Assembly: GCA_016790475.1 (NCBI GenBank)
Contig: JAEUOX010000070.1
Coordinates: forward strand, 1-56,449
Reading direction: 5' to 3'
DNA: 56,449 nucleotides
Origin: Rhodoferax sp.
GTDB taxonomy: Bacteria > Pseudomonadota > Gammaproteobacteria > Burkholderiales > Burkholderiaceae_C
Positions 9,924 to 18,685 of the stretch are shown piece after piece. The notes under the pieces are model-generated. The model was given only the letters and a program-made list of their open reading frames with translations, searched no databases and was not told where the DNA came from. The stretch's first letter is position 1; each line of letters begins with the position of its first letter. The translations under genes and the position numbers were made by a program.

Positions 9924-11746
9924 GCGACACGTTCCTCGCTGCGGCGCTCCAGCAGCGTGCCCAGCGTTCGGGCCAGCAGGGTCGGATCCACCGGCTTGGA
10001 CAGCAGCAGGTAGCCGGCTTCCTCGGCCTGCGGCTGCACGATCTGCAGCAGCTCGCCCGTCAGCAGCACGCCGACGGCCTGCGGAAAGTGCGGCTGCAGC
10101 CAGTCGAGCAGCGCGATGCCGTGCATCTCGCCCGGCAGCCGGAAGTCGCACAGCACGCATTCCGGCTCCCAGCCCGCCTCGCAGGCCTCCAGCACCGAGG
10201 CATCGCCGCGCGCGGCCAGCCGCAGATCCATCCCCCAGCCGCCCAGCAGCGCCTGCATCGCGCTGCGTACCATCGGGTCGTCATCGACGAGCAGGATGCG
10301 TCGGCCGGCCAGCCAGGGCGCGGCACCGATGGCCGCGCCGGCCGACGGCAGCGCCGAGCCGGCCACGGACCGGTCGTCGGCCGGTGCCAGCAGCCGGGCC
10401 GGCAGATGCAGCCGGAACCGCGTGCCGCGCCCGGGCACCGAGTCCAGTCGGAGGCCGATCTCCAGCAGCGCACAGGCCTTCTTGACGATGGCCAGGCCGA
10501 GCCCCAGGCCGCGGCTGCGGTCGCGCTCCCGGTTGGCGACCTGCACATACGGGTCGAAGATGCGTGCCTGGTCGGCCGCTGAAATGCCGATGCCGGTGTC
10601 GCAGATGTCGATCCACAGGCCATCTCCGCCGTGGGCCTGGCGCAGCACCACCAGCACGCCACCGCGCGGCGTGTAGCGCAATGCGTTGGACAGCAGGTTG
10701 CCCAGCACGCGGCGCAGCAGCACCGGGTCGGTGCGCACGACGCTGGCCGCAGCCGGGCGCGCCACCCGCAGCCGCAGCGCGAGGCCCTGCGCCTGCGCCT
10801 CCGGCCGGGCATGCGAGACCATGTCCTGCAGTGTCGCGGGCAGGTTGAGCTCCGCCATCGTCAGGCGCTCGGCATGCCCCTCCAGCCGGGACAGTTCCAT
10901 CAGCGCGTTGATCATGCTGCTGATCGCATTGCCGGCCTGCGCGATCTGGCGCACCAGCGGGTGTTCCCGGGCCGCGGGCTCCTGTTGCCGGTAGGCCTCG
11001 ATCAGCAGCAGCAGCGCATGGATCGGCTGGCGCAGGTCATGGCTGGCCGACGCCAGGAACTCGGACTTGTCGCGGTTGGCCTGCTCGGCCCGGGCCGCCT
11101 GCTCCGCATTGCTGCGCGCGAGCGACTCGTTCTCCAGCCGCAGCTCGATCGCCGCGCGCAGCGTGCGGTGGGTGTTGCCGGAGATCGCCAGCAGCACGGC
11201 CATGTAGAACAGGTAGATCAGCATGATCGTCGCGCTGTGCTCGCCGAAGCCCCGCGGCACCAGCAGCACCATGGTCAGCGTGCCGAAGAAGCCGCTGAAG
11301 CGGTAGCCCCACAGGTCATGCGCGCCGTTGCTGGCCGTGGAAAAGCCCATCACGCCGGCGAACACGACCATGATCGTGAGGTTGTGGCTGGCCGCGTCCG
11401 GCAGCAGGAAATTGCCCAGGCCGCCCCAGGCGACCCCGCTGACCAGCTGCAGGCTGCGCCGCTGCAGCGCCCAGCGGCGCAGGCCGGCCGGATCAGGCTC
11501 GTCCACGCGGGACAGCGCACGGAACTGTCGCCAGGTCACCCAGAACGCGACGGCGATCAGCCCCTGCGCGGCCAGCCACACCGTCTGCATCGTGCGGTCG
11601 GCCCGCGCGGACAGCGCCAGCATCACCGCGCAGGCGAGCAGCAGCTGGGCCGCGCCGGTGGCGGACAGATTGCGGTAGCCCAGCTGGAACAGCTGCTGGC
11701 GGACGGCCAGTTCGAAGGCCGGTCCCTGGGGCGAGGTCGGATGCAT
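9920..11746 (-). CDS. Hybrid sensor histidine kinase with C-terminal receiver
   Basis: A 608-residue membrane kinase. Residues about 30-190 hold five or six hydrophobic segments with no large periplasmic domain, so it probably senses a membrane or intramembrane cue. A short coiled region (ENESLARSNAEQAARAEQ) leads to the HisKA domain with phospho-acceptor His236 in SASHDLRQPIHALL. The ATPase domain (about 335-450) has NLLSNALRYTP, DTGIGI and GLGLGLAIVKK. A receiver domain (about 475-600) starts RRILLVDDDP with its phospho-Asp in LCDFRLPG. This layout matches the class of hybrid kinases paired with a LuxR regulator. The start is ATG at 11746; the longer upstream reading frame runs into the promoter region. 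Confidence 0.92.
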   Translation of the reverse strand: MHPTSPQGPAFELAVRQQLFQLGYRNLSATGAAQLLLACAVMLALSARADRTMQTVWLAAQGLIAVAFWVTWRQFRALSRVDEPDPAGLRRWALQRRSLQLVSGVAWGGLGNFLLPDAASHNLTIMVVFAGVMGFSTASNGAHDLWGYRFSGFFGTLTMVLLVPRGFGEHSATIMLIYLFYMAVLLAISGNTHRTLRAAIELRLENESLARSNAEQAARAEQANRDKSEFLASASHDLRQPIHALLLLIEAYRQQEPAAREHPLVRQIAQAGNAISSMINALMELSRLEGHAERLTMAELNLPATLQDMVSHARPEAQAQGLALRLRVARPAAASVVRTDPVLLRRVLGNLLSNALRYTPRGGVLVVLRQAHGGDGLWIDICDTGIGISAADQARIFDPYVQVANRERDRSRGLGLGLAIVKKACALLEIGLRLDSVPGRGTRFRLHLPARLLAPADDRSVAGSALPSAGAAIGAAPWLAGRRILLVDDDPMVRSAMQALLGGWGMDLRLAARGDASVLEACEAGWEPECVLCDFRLPGEMHGIALLDWLQPHFPQAVGVLLTGELLQIVQPQAEEAGYLLLSKPVDPTLLARTLGTLLERRSEERVA

Positions 11747-11797
11747 GCAGGATAGGTCGGTGGCGAAAGTATCGGCCAAGCCCGGGCTGCCCGGCAG

Positions 11798-11816
11798 CCC
11801 CCCCGACGTGGGGGTT
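11798..11816. promoter_or_regulatory. G/C dyad followed by TTTT between divergent genes
   Basis: A run of C residues and a run of G residues flank the centre CGACGT at about 11799-11814, followed on the plus strand by TTTT. It sits between the hybrid kinase gene and the lipoprotein gene. It could be an operator for the LuxR regulator or a short terminator-like hairpin; the sequence alone does not decide. Confidence 0.3.
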
Positions 11817-11874
11817 TTCCGCGCCAGGCAGGACCGCAAGAATTCCGGCACAACTTCAACGGGGGTGTGTCGAC

Positions 11875-13152
11875 ATGCGTTCTTGGATGCGCGGTTTCCT
11901 GGGAGCCACCTGCGTGGCGATGCTGAGTGCCTGTGGTGGTGGCGGTTCGGGCGGAACACCGGCGGCCACGACGCTGGGCGGTACCGCCGCCGTCGGCGCG
12001 CCGATCGTCGGCGGCACGGTGGATGTCACCTGTGCCGGGGGCTCGACGCTGAGCACGACGTCCGGCGGCACCGGCGCCTGGCAGGTCACGATCTCGGGCC
12101 AGACGCTGCCCTGCGCGATCCGGATCAGCGGCGGCACCGTCAATGCGGTGGCGAATGCCACCAGCTACCACGCGGTGGCGATGGCCTTCGGCGTCGCCAA
12201 CATCACGCCGCTGACCGACCTGATCACCGCCAACCTGGCGGGTGCGGCGCCCGGCACCTGGTTCAGTGGCCTGTCGGGCTCCACGCTGCGTGCGATCACG
12301 CAGAACCAGATCGATACCGCGCTGGCCAACGTGCGCACGGCGCTGGGCCTGACGACCGCGCTCAACGGCGCCGACCCGATCACGACCGCGTTCACGGCCG
12401 CCAACGGCAACCTGCTGGACGACATCCTGGAGGCGCTGGCCGCCGCCGGGGCGGCCTACGGCGACCTGCTGAGCCGCGCACAGACCGGCAGCTTCAGCGC
12501 GCCGGTCGGCTTCGACTTCCAGGCCGCCTTCACGACCGTGCGTGCAGCCAATGCGGGCAGCGGAGGGGGCGGCGGCGGGAACGGCGGCAGCTGCACCGCC
12601 GGGCAGACCTCGCTGACCTATGCAGGCGGCAGCAACGGCGGCCCGCATACCGACGGGCAGGTGCTCTGCTTCACGACGATCTCCAGCACGGCGCTGGTGT
12701 TCCCGGGCAAGAGCCTGTCCAACCCGGTGCAGAACACCGCGGTGACGGCTCCGTTCAGCGCCTACCAGTTTGCCGACGGTGCCTTCATCTACGAGGTGAT
12801 CCTGAACAACGGCGCGCTGCATGAGATCAACGTGTCCGATGCCAGCCGGTTCTATGGCCAGTGGACGGCGACCCCGGGCGGTGGCTCCGGCGGCGGCAGC
12901 GGCGGTCTGGAGGTCAGCGTACTGGTGAACGGCGTGGCCGGAGCGACCTTCAATCTGTCGAACATTCCGGCGCCGCCGGATCAGGCGTCGTTCTGCAGCG
13001 CGCTGGCCAGCGACAGCACCTTCGCATCGATCGGCACGTCCGGCGGCGGCACGCTGGTGGTCACCGGCTGCAGCTTCGCGAACAACATCGGGACGGTCAA
13101 CGCGACGCTGCTGGGCACCATCCCGTACGTCGTGACCTACCGCTACCAGTAG
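11875..13152 (+). CDS. Multi-module exported lipoprotein of unknown function
   Basis: A 425-residue protein with a lipoprotein signal (MRSWMRGFLGATCVAMLSAC, lipobox LSAC, lipidated Cys20) followed by a glycine-rich tether. Three modules are separated by flexible linkers: module 1 at about residues 30-225 opens like a carboxypeptidase-regulatory or Ig-like beta domain (GGTAAVGAPIVGGTVDVTC), linker 1 at about 228-240 is glycine-rich, module 2 covers about 240-330, linker 2 at about 334-345 is GGGSGGGSGG, and module 3 ends at 425. Each module has a pair of cysteines that could form a disulfide. It is divergent from the hybrid kinase, 128 bases apart, suggesting regulatory linkage. I do not recognise a catalytic motif. 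Confidence 0.85.
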   Translation: MRSWMRGFLGATCVAMLSACGGGGSGGTPAATTLGGTAAVGAPIVGGTVDVTCAGGSTLSTTSGGTGAWQVTISGQTLPCAIRISGGTVNAVANATSYHAVAMAFGVANITPLTDLITANLAGAAPGTWFSGLSGSTLRAITQNQIDTALANVRTALGLTTALNGADPITTAFTAANGNLLDDILEALAAAGAAYGDLLSRAQTGSFSAPVGFDFQAAFTTVRAANAGSGGGGGGNGGSCTAGQTSLTYAGGSNGGPHTDGQVLCFTTISSTALVFPGKSLSNPVQNTAVTAPFSAYQFADGAFIYEVILNNGALHEINVSDASRFYGQWTATPGGGSGGGSGGLEVSVLVNGVAGATFNLSNIPAPPDQASFCSALASDSTFASIGTSGGGTLVVTGCSFANNIGTVNATLLGTIPYVVTYRYQ

Positions 13153-13168
13153 CCCGGCGGGCCGGCGC

Positions 13169-14101
13169 TCAGCCGGTTCGGGGCAGCGCGCGCTGCAGCG
13201 CCTGCACCGCATCCAGCGCGCATTCGAGCTCGCGCATCTGGTGCGCATCGAGCGGGCGCACGCCGCTGCGGCAGTGGGCGGTCGTGAACAGCCCCTCGCG
13301 GTGGCGCAGGTGCTTGAAGAAGCGGATGCTGACGTCCAGGTGCTGGTTCGAGAAGGCCAGCACCGGCGCCAGACGGCCGTGCAGCGCGCGGGCCTCGGCA
13401 TGGCGGCCGGCCACGAACAGCCGGTGGATCGCGACATAGACCGCATCCATCGCGGTCGGGATGAAGGCATGCACGCCGCGGTGCAGTGCCTCCATCATCT
13501 GGCTGGCGGCCCAGCCGCCGCTGACATGCAGTGCGCCGCCGGTGGCCTGCAGCACCGCGCTGTACTTCGGTCCGGGCAGGGCCACCTCGATCTTCAGGCA
13601 GCGGAACGCCGGCACCTGCGCCCGCAGCAGCAGGAGGTCCTCCAGCGGCAGGCCCGGTCCGCCGAACTCCAGATCCTGCACCATCAGCACCGGCGGGCCG
13701 ACCGCCGCGAGCGCCCGCATCTGGGCCACCAGCGCCGCACCACGCAGGCCGTCCGGGGCCTGGCACAGCATGGCGGGTGCGCCAAGCGCGCGTGCCATCG
13801 CGGCCAGCGCCAGGCGCGCGTCCTGGTGCGGTGCACTGCAGCCGACGATGACCGGCACCCGCCCGGCCACCCGCTGCAGCGTGGCTTCGGCGAGTTGCAG
13901 CTTTTCATCGGCGCTGAGGCTGCCGGTCTCGCCGGCCACGGCCAGGATCAGCATGCCGGCCACGCCGGCGTCGATCACCGCATCCACGGTGCGCCCGACG
14001 CTGTCGAGATCCAGCGTGCCATCGTCCAGGAACGGCGTGTTCATGCTGGGCACGATGCCCCGCAGGCTCCGCAGCGGATCGATGGGCAGCGGCGCCGGCA
14101 T
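13169..14101 (-). CDS. DapA-family aldolase/lyase, divergent active site
   Basis: A 310-residue TIM-barrel protein of the dihydrodipicolinate synthase/N-acetylneuraminate lyase family. The Schiff-base lysine appears to be Lys170 (CLKIEVA). The usual GTTGE threonine pair is replaced by AVAGETGS (residues 54-61), and the catalytic tyrosine of the YY block is missing (VQDLEFGG at 141-148), so the proton relay of typical members is lost. It probably acts on a 2-keto-3-deoxy sugar acid or a related compound, but a non-aldolase role is possible. It is the last gene of the leftward operon, six bases after dctM, and is convergent with the lipoprotein gene. Confidence 0.8.
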   Translation of the reverse strand: MPAPLPIDPLRSLRGIVPSMNTPFLDDGTLDLDSVGRTVDAVIDAGVAGMLILAVAGETGSLSADEKLQLAEATLQRVAGRVPVIVGCSAPHQDARLALAAMARALGAPAMLCQAPDGLRGAALVAQMRALAAVGPPVLMVQDLEFGGPGLPLEDLLLLRAQVPAFRCLKIEVALPGPKYSAVLQATGGALHVSGGWAASQMMEALHRGVHAFIPTAMDAVYVAIHRLFVAGRHAEARALHGRLAPVLAFSNQHLDVSIRFFKHLRHREGLFTTAHCRSGVRPLDAHQMRELECALDAVQALQRALPRTG

Positions 14102-14107
14102 GGTCGG

Positions 14108-15406
14108 CTACTTGGCGCCGTAGCCCATCGTCTGTGGCAGCCACAGCACGATCTGCGGGAACAGCGTCATCGCCAGCAGCAGCAGAATCAGCATCACCAG
14201 GAAGGGCCAGCCCTCCTTCATCATCTCGCCGATCGGGATGCCGGTCAGCGCCTTCGTCACGAAAAGCAGCATGCCGAAGGGCGGATGGATCAGCCCGATC
14301 ATCATGTTCAGCACGACCAGCACGCCGAAATGCACCAGGTCGATGCCCAGCAGCTTGACCGCCGGCAGCAGCATCGGCACGAAGACCAGCAGCAGCACCG
14401 AGACGTCCAGGAAGCAGCCCAGCACCAGGAACATCAGGTTGACCAGCAGCAGGAACGCGACGCGCCCCAGGTGCATGCTGTCGACCCACTGCGCCATCGC
14501 CTGCGGCACGCCTTCGGCGGTGAAGGCGTAGTTCAGCATGAAGGAGCCCGCCAGGATCACCGTGATGACCGCGCTGCCGCGGGCCGACTCCAGCACCACG
14601 CCCCAGAAGCTGCGCCAGCTCAGCGCGCGGAAGAACACCGTGGCCAGGATCAGCGAATGCAGCGCCGCGACCGCCGCCGCCTCGGTGGGCGTGAACACGC
14701 CGGAGTAGATGCCGCCCAGCAGCACGATCGGCATCGACAGCGGCAGCGCGCCACGGAAGATCAGCCCGGCCCACTCGCTGCGCGGCACCGGCTCGTCGCG
14801 CGGCATGTTGCGCCGCACCGCGATGATGTGCACGACGGTCATCATCAGCGAGGCCATCAGCAGCCCGGGCACCACGCCACCGAGGAACAGCGCGCCCACC
14901 GAGGCGCCCGACACCAGCGCATAGATGACCATCGGGATCGACGGCGGGATGATCGGCCCCAGCGTTGCGCTGGCCACCACGACGGCACCGGCGAAGCCGC
15001 GGGTGTACTCCGGCTTCTTGAGCATCTGGCGGATCGTCACCAGCCCCGGCCCGGCGGCGTCGGCGATCGCGCTGCCGCTCATGCCGGAGAAGATCACGCT
15101 GACCAGGATGTCCACCTGCGCCAGGCCGCCGCGCATGCGGCCGACCAGAATGCGGCAGAAGTCGAAGATGCGCTCACTGACGGTGCCGGCGTTCATGATG
15201 TTCGCGGCGAACACGAACAGCGGCACGGCCAGCAGCACATAACTGTTGTACAGGCCGTTGCCGATCTGCTCGGCCACCAGGCCGACATCCTGCCCCTTGA
15301 CCAGCAGGTAGGCGATGCCCGAGGCGATCATCGAGAAGCCGATCGGCATGCGCAGCAGCATGCCGCCGACGATGACGCCGACCAGGACCCAGAGTGCGGT
15401 ATTCAT
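14108..15406 (-). CDS. dctM: TRAP transporter large permease DctM
   Basis: A 432-residue TRAP large subunit, which carries the sodium-driven transport pathway, with about 12 membrane segments. It starts MNTALWVLVGVIVGGMLLRMPIGFSM, and the family block GSAIADAAGPG is present, as is PPSIPMVIYALVSG. Its ATG (15406) overlaps the stop of the small subunit gene by four bases (ATGA). It works with the adjacent DctQ and DctP to import an organic acid, probably a sugar acid judging by its neighbours. Confidence 0.93.
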   Translation of the reverse strand: MNTALWVLVGVIVGGMLLRMPIGFSMIASGIAYLLVKGQDVGLVAEQIGNGLYNSYVLLAVPLFVFAANIMNAGTVSERIFDFCRILVGRMRGGLAQVDILVSVIFSGMSGSAIADAAGPGLVTIRQMLKKPEYTRGFAGAVVVASATLGPIIPPSIPMVIYALVSGASVGALFLGGVVPGLLMASLMMTVVHIIAVRRNMPRDEPVPRSEWAGLIFRGALPLSMPIVLLGGIYSGVFTPTEAAAVAALHSLILATVFFRALSWRSFWGVVLESARGSAVITVILAGSFMLNYAFTAEGVPQAMAQWVDSMHLGRVAFLLLVNLMFLVLGCFLDVSVLLLVFVPMLLPAVKLLGIDLVHFGVLVVLNMMIGLIHPPFGMLLFVTKALTGIPIGEMMKEGWPFLVMLILLLLAMTLFPQIVLWLPQTMGYGAK

Positions 15407-15882
15407 GAGAGATTCAGTTCTGCTTCCAGGCCGGCGCCGCGCAGCGCCTGCCAGACTCCCCAGGCACACCGCAGCACCAGCGCGACCATCAGGATCACGA
15501 ATGGAAAGAAGACCCAGCTGAACGGCATGCCCAGTACCGGCGTGCCTTCGCGGTTCATGAACTTGACGTAGTCCCAGGTGGCCGGGATGGCCGCCAGGGC
15601 CAGGCCGCCGACCATCAGGTTGCCGACGATCTTCATGGCCTGGCGTGTGCGCCGGCCCATGCTGTTCCACAGCAGGTCGAACACCACATGCTCGCGCTCA
15701 GGCACCATCGCGGCGCAGCCCCACAGGATGATCCATACATACAGGATCACGGCCATCTCATCCGTCCAGGCCATCGGCTTGTTGAAGATGAAACGGGCGA
15801 TCACCTGCAGCACGAACACCGCGAACAGGGTCAGGAACAGGCCGCCGCCGACCAGGTTGGCGGCGCCCTTGAGCCAGCGCAT
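15403..15882 (-). CDS. dctQ: TRAP transporter small permease DctQ
   Basis: A 159-residue four-helix membrane protein, normal for DctQ. It contains the characteristic MAWTDEMAVILYVWIILWGCAAM block (quoted in part: WTDEMAVILYVWI), where the E is widely conserved, and a hydrophilic stretch with REREH-like character (VPEREHVVFDLLW). It lies three bases downstream of dctP and overlaps dctM by four bases, so the three are one transport unit. Confidence 0.92.
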   Translation of the reverse strand: MRWLKGAANLVGGGLFLTLFAVFVLQVIARFIFNKPMAWTDEMAVILYVWIILWGCAAMVPEREHVVFDLLWNSMGRRTRQAMKIVGNLMVGGLALAAIPATWDYVKFMNREGTPVLGMPFSWVFFPFVILMVALVLRCAWGVWQALRGAGLEAELNLS

Positions 15883-15885
15883 CGG

Positions 15886-16893
15886 CTACTTGACCGCGTT
15901 GATGCGGTCCACCAGCCCCTTGGGCCAGACCTTGGCGTACTCGGAGTTCTGGTAGGCCGCCTGCACCGTCTTGCGGAAGGATTCGACGTCCGGCGTGGAG
16001 ACCTGCAGGCCCTCCTTCTTGAAGAAGTCGACCAGCTGGGCCTCCTCCTTGATGCGGTTCTCGTTGTTGAACGCGATCGCGGCCTTCGCGGCGTCGGACA
16101 CCTTGCGCTTCTGCGCGAAACTCATGGCGTTGAAGCTCTTGTTCGACAGCGCGATGAAGATACCGTCGGTCAGGTGGCTGGTCAGCACGATCTGCTTCGT
16201 CACTTCGTAGAACTTGGCGGCGCGCACCGAGGGCAGCGGGTTGTCCTGCCCGTCGATCGTGCCGGTCTTCAGGCCGAGGTAGACCTCGCCGAAGGCCAGC
16301 GGCGTCGGCGTGGCGCCCAGGGCCTCGCCCAGGAACAGCCATTCCTTGGAGCCGGGCATGCGCAGCTTCACGCCCTTGAGGTCGGCCGGCGTGCGCACGT
16401 TGCGCGCCTCGCGCAGGTTGACCTGGCGGCTGCCGAGGTAGCCGATGCCCAGGATCTGCACATCCATCTTTTCGGACACGGCCTTGTACATCTCGGCGCC
16501 GATCGGGCCGTTGAAGACCTTTTGCTGGTGGTCCGGGTCGCGGATCAGATAGCCGGCCGTGAAGATCGAGTACTCCGGCAGGATCTTGGCGATGTCCTGG
16601 GCCGAGATGGCGGCCAGTTCCAGGTTGCCGCGGGCCATGGCGGCCGGCTCGGTGCCCTGCTTGAACAGCGAGCCGTTCAGGTTGATCTGGACGTCGAATT
16701 CGCCGGGCGCGCTCTTGTCCAGCGTCTCCTTGAACACGGTCCACATCTTGCCGTGCCAGTCTTCCGGCACGGCGGGCGTGGAGATGCGCAGCACGATCTT
16801 CGACTGGGCGATGGCGGGCAGCGCGCTGGCGCCCAGGGCTGCGGCGGCGCCGAGCAGGGTGCGGCGGCGCAGGGAGGTGGTGGTACGGGTCAT
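15886..16893 (-). CDS. dctP: TRAP transporter substrate-binding protein DctP
   Basis: A 335-residue periplasmic binding protein of the TRAP DctP family. The N-terminus SLRRRTLLGAAAALGASALPAIA has a twin-arginine-like motif and a hydrophobic core, so Tat export is likely, with cleavage near residue 29. The conserved ligand-binding arginine is probably in KLRMPGS, and GQDNPLP is the usual block near the dimer or ligand region. It follows the DapA-like gene at 17837-16923 on the same strand with a 29-base gap and a good ribosome site (GGAGACC before ATG). The ligand is not determined by sequence; the aldolases nearby favour a sugar acid. Confidence 0.92.
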   Translation of the reverse strand: MTRTTTSLRRRTLLGAAAALGASALPAIAQSKIVLRISTPAVPEDWHGKMWTVFKETLDKSAPGEFDVQINLNGSLFKQGTEPAAMARGNLELAAISAQDIAKILPEYSIFTAGYLIRDPDHQQKVFNGPIGAEMYKAVSEKMDVQILGIGYLGSRQVNLREARNVRTPADLKGVKLRMPGSKEWLFLGEALGATPTPLAFGEVYLGLKTGTIDGQDNPLPSVRAAKFYEVTKQIVLTSHLTDGIFIALSNKSFNAMSFAQKRKVSDAAKAAIAFNNENRIKEEAQLVDFFKKEGLQVSTPDVESFRKTVQAAYQNSEYAKVWPKGLVDRINAVK

Positions 16894-16922
16894 GGGGGTC
16901 TCCTCTTAAAAAAACAGGGGGG

Positions 16923-17837
16923 TCAGATCGTGGCAAGTGCCGCGCCCAGTGCACGATACCCGCTGCGCACGGCCTGCGCCTCGGTGTTATCCAGCATCGC
17001 GAGCGGGGCGCGGACATGCAGCCAGGCATCATCGCCGGTCTGCTCGGCGAGCATGGTCTTGTAGACGCAGACGAAGGACATGCCGGGCTGGCAGACCAGC
17101 AGGGCCAGCAGGTCCTCCACCATCTGCGCGTCGGCCGGGCGGACCTGAGCCGGCGCGTCGATGATGCGACGCAGCAGCCGCGGGGCGATGTTGGCCAGCC
17201 CGTTGATCGAGCCGGAGCCGCCGACCTGCATCGTGGCGGCCACGTGCTGTTCGGCGCCCACCAGGATCGACAGGCCGGGAAAGGCCTTCGCGAGCGCCAG
17301 GCCATGGGCCAGATCGCCGCTGCTGTCCTTGACGCCGATCACGGTGCCCGGATGGCGCGCGGCCAGCGTGGCGACCGCTTCATGGCTGAAGGACACGCTG
17401 CTCAGCCCGGGGATGTGGTAGAGCAGCAGCTTGAGCTTCGGGTCGCCGATGCCGCGGATCACCTGCGACACCGAGGCGATGACGCCGGCCTCCGGCGGAT
17501 TGCGGAAATAGAACGGCGGCATGAACATCTGCCGGTGGCAGCCCAGGCTGGACGCGTGGCGCCCGAGCTCGATCGCGTCCGGCAGCGCGCTGGCGCTGGT
17601 CGTCACGACGATCTGGTCGGCCCGCACGCCGCCGGCCAGCAGCGCCGTCAGCAGGCCCTTGCGCTCGCCGGTCGAGAAGGCCGGGCCCTCGCCGGTGGTG
17701 CCGAACAGCGTGACGCCGTCGCAGCCGGCGTCGAGCATGCGCTGCGCATGGGCCAGCGCACGGGCGGTGTCGACCGCGCCATCGGCGGTGACCGGGATCA
17801 GCAGGGCGGGCCACAGCCCGTGGATGTCAGGATGCAA
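16923..17837 (-). CDS. DapA-family aldolase/lyase, canonical active site
   Basis: A 304-residue DapA-family protein with all expected catalytic parts: GTTGE at residues 46-50, Tyr140 (LLLYHIPG) and Schiff-base Lys170 (VIGVKDSSGD). Members cleave or form bonds next to pyruvate; candidates are 2-keto-3-deoxy sugar acid aldolase and N-acetylneuraminate lyase. The start is read as TTG at 17837, because no ATG or GTG lies near the conserved N-terminus (HPDIHGLWPALLIPV) and AGAGGA sits six bases upstream. This start lies inside the end of the GntR gene (11-base overlap), implying coupling to the regulator. Its intact active site contrasts with the paralogue at 13169-14101. Confidence 0.87.
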   Translation of the reverse strand: MHPDIHGLWPALLIPVTADGAVDTARALAHAQRMLDAGCDGVTLFGTTGEGPAFSTGERKGLLTALLAGGVRADQIVVTTSASALPDAIELGRHASSLGCHRQMFMPPFYFRNPPEAGVIASVSQVIRGIGDPKLKLLLYHIPGLSSVSFSHEAVATLAARHPGTVIGVKDSSGDLAHGLALAKAFPGLSILVGAEQHVAATMQVGGSGSINGLANIAPRLLRRIIDAPAQVRPADAQMVEDLLALLVCQPGMSFVCVYKTMLAEQTGDDAWLHVRAPLAMLDNTEAQAVRSGYRALGAALATI

Positions 17838-18624
17838 GGGAAGTCCTCTTCTGGGTGGCAGGGTTCGGGGTCCACTCGGCGCGCACCTGCTCCAGCGGCG
17901 CGGTGAGCACGCGGTCCCGCGCGCTCTGGATGTGGGCATGCAGCAGCGCGGTCGCCGCGTCGGCGTCGCGCGCCTGCAGCGCGGTGATGAAACGCAGGTG
18001 TTCCTGCATCGCCGGCATCAGGCGGGTGGGCGTGATGACGCTGTGTTCCAGCTTGATCAGCCGCACGCGCAGGCTGTTGACGCGGTACATCTCGGACACG
18101 ATGTCGTTGCCCAGCGCGTCGACCATGCGGTCATGCAGGCCCCAGTCCAGCGCCTGTGCGTCGTCCAGCAGCGTCGCGTCCGGCTGCGGCGCGGCGGCCC
18201 GGCGCAGGATGTCCTGGTGGGCCGCGGCGATCGCGTCGAGCTCCTCGGTGCTGGCGCTGTGCACGAAGTGCAGGATCGCCTCGCGCTCGATCATCGCGCG
18301 CACCTGGAAGGCATTGCGGATCAGCTTCAGATCGACATGCGCGATCTGCAGCCCGCGCTGCGGCACGGTCCGGATCAGGCCGCCGGCCTCCAGCCGCGGG
18401 ATCATCTCGCGCACGGCGCCCAGTGGCATGTCGAGCAGCGTCATCAGCTCGCGCTGCGAGATGAATTGCCCGCTGTGGATGCCGCCGCTGATGATCTGGT
18501 GCGTGAAGCCCTGGTAGGCGCGCACGCGCTGGCTGAGGGCCTGGGACTCGGGCGGCCCATCAGCGCGCGGGCGCGCGGGCGGCGCCTTGGGCGCGCGCCG
18601 GGCCACCGCCGCGGAGCTGCGCAT
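17827..18624 (-). CDS. GntR-family regulator, FadR/FCD subfamily
   Basis: A 265-residue transcription factor. The winged helix-turn-helix is at about residues 35-105 (GIHSGQFISQRELMTLLDMPLGAVREMIPRLE, quoted in part: SQRELMTLLDMPLG). The C-terminal all-helical FCD ligand domain (about 110-250) shows conserved metal-ligand type positions: D in LHDRMVDALGN, H in QEHLRFI and H in LLHAHIQS. FCD regulators usually bind organic acids and repress catabolic operons. The gene sits inside its presumed target operon, between fucU and the aldolase gene. The first 30 residues are basic and proline-rich, so the true start could be slightly downstream. Confidence 0.9.
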   Translation of the reverse strand: MRSSAAVARRAPKAPPARPRADGPPESQALSQRVRAYQGFTHQIISGGIHSGQFISQRELMTLLDMPLGAVREMIPRLEAGGLIRTVPQRGLQIAHVDLKLIRNAFQVRAMIEREAILHFVHSASTEELDAIAAAHQDILRRAAAPQPDATLLDDAQALDWGLHDRMVDALGNDIVSEMYRVNSLRVRLIKLEHSVITPTRLMPAMQEHLRFITALQARDADAATALLHAHIQSARDRVLTAPLEQVRAEWTPNPATQKRTSLAS

Positions 18625-18625
18625 C

Positions 18626-18665
18626 AGGCAAGCTCCGCGCTTCGCGCTGCGGTGCGAGCTTGCTT
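18626..18665. repeat. Nested inverted repeat between fucU and gntR
   Basis: GCAAGCTC at 18628-18635 pairs perfectly with GAGCTTGC at 18656-18663; one more flanking pair is a G-U wobble. The 20-base loop contains a second dyad, GCGC-TTC-GCGC-like. The element lies two bases from the gntR start codon and could be an mRNA hairpin, a GntR operator or a dispersed repeat. Confidence 0.45.
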
Positions 18666-18685
18666 GGGGCGGCCCGGCGCTGCGC

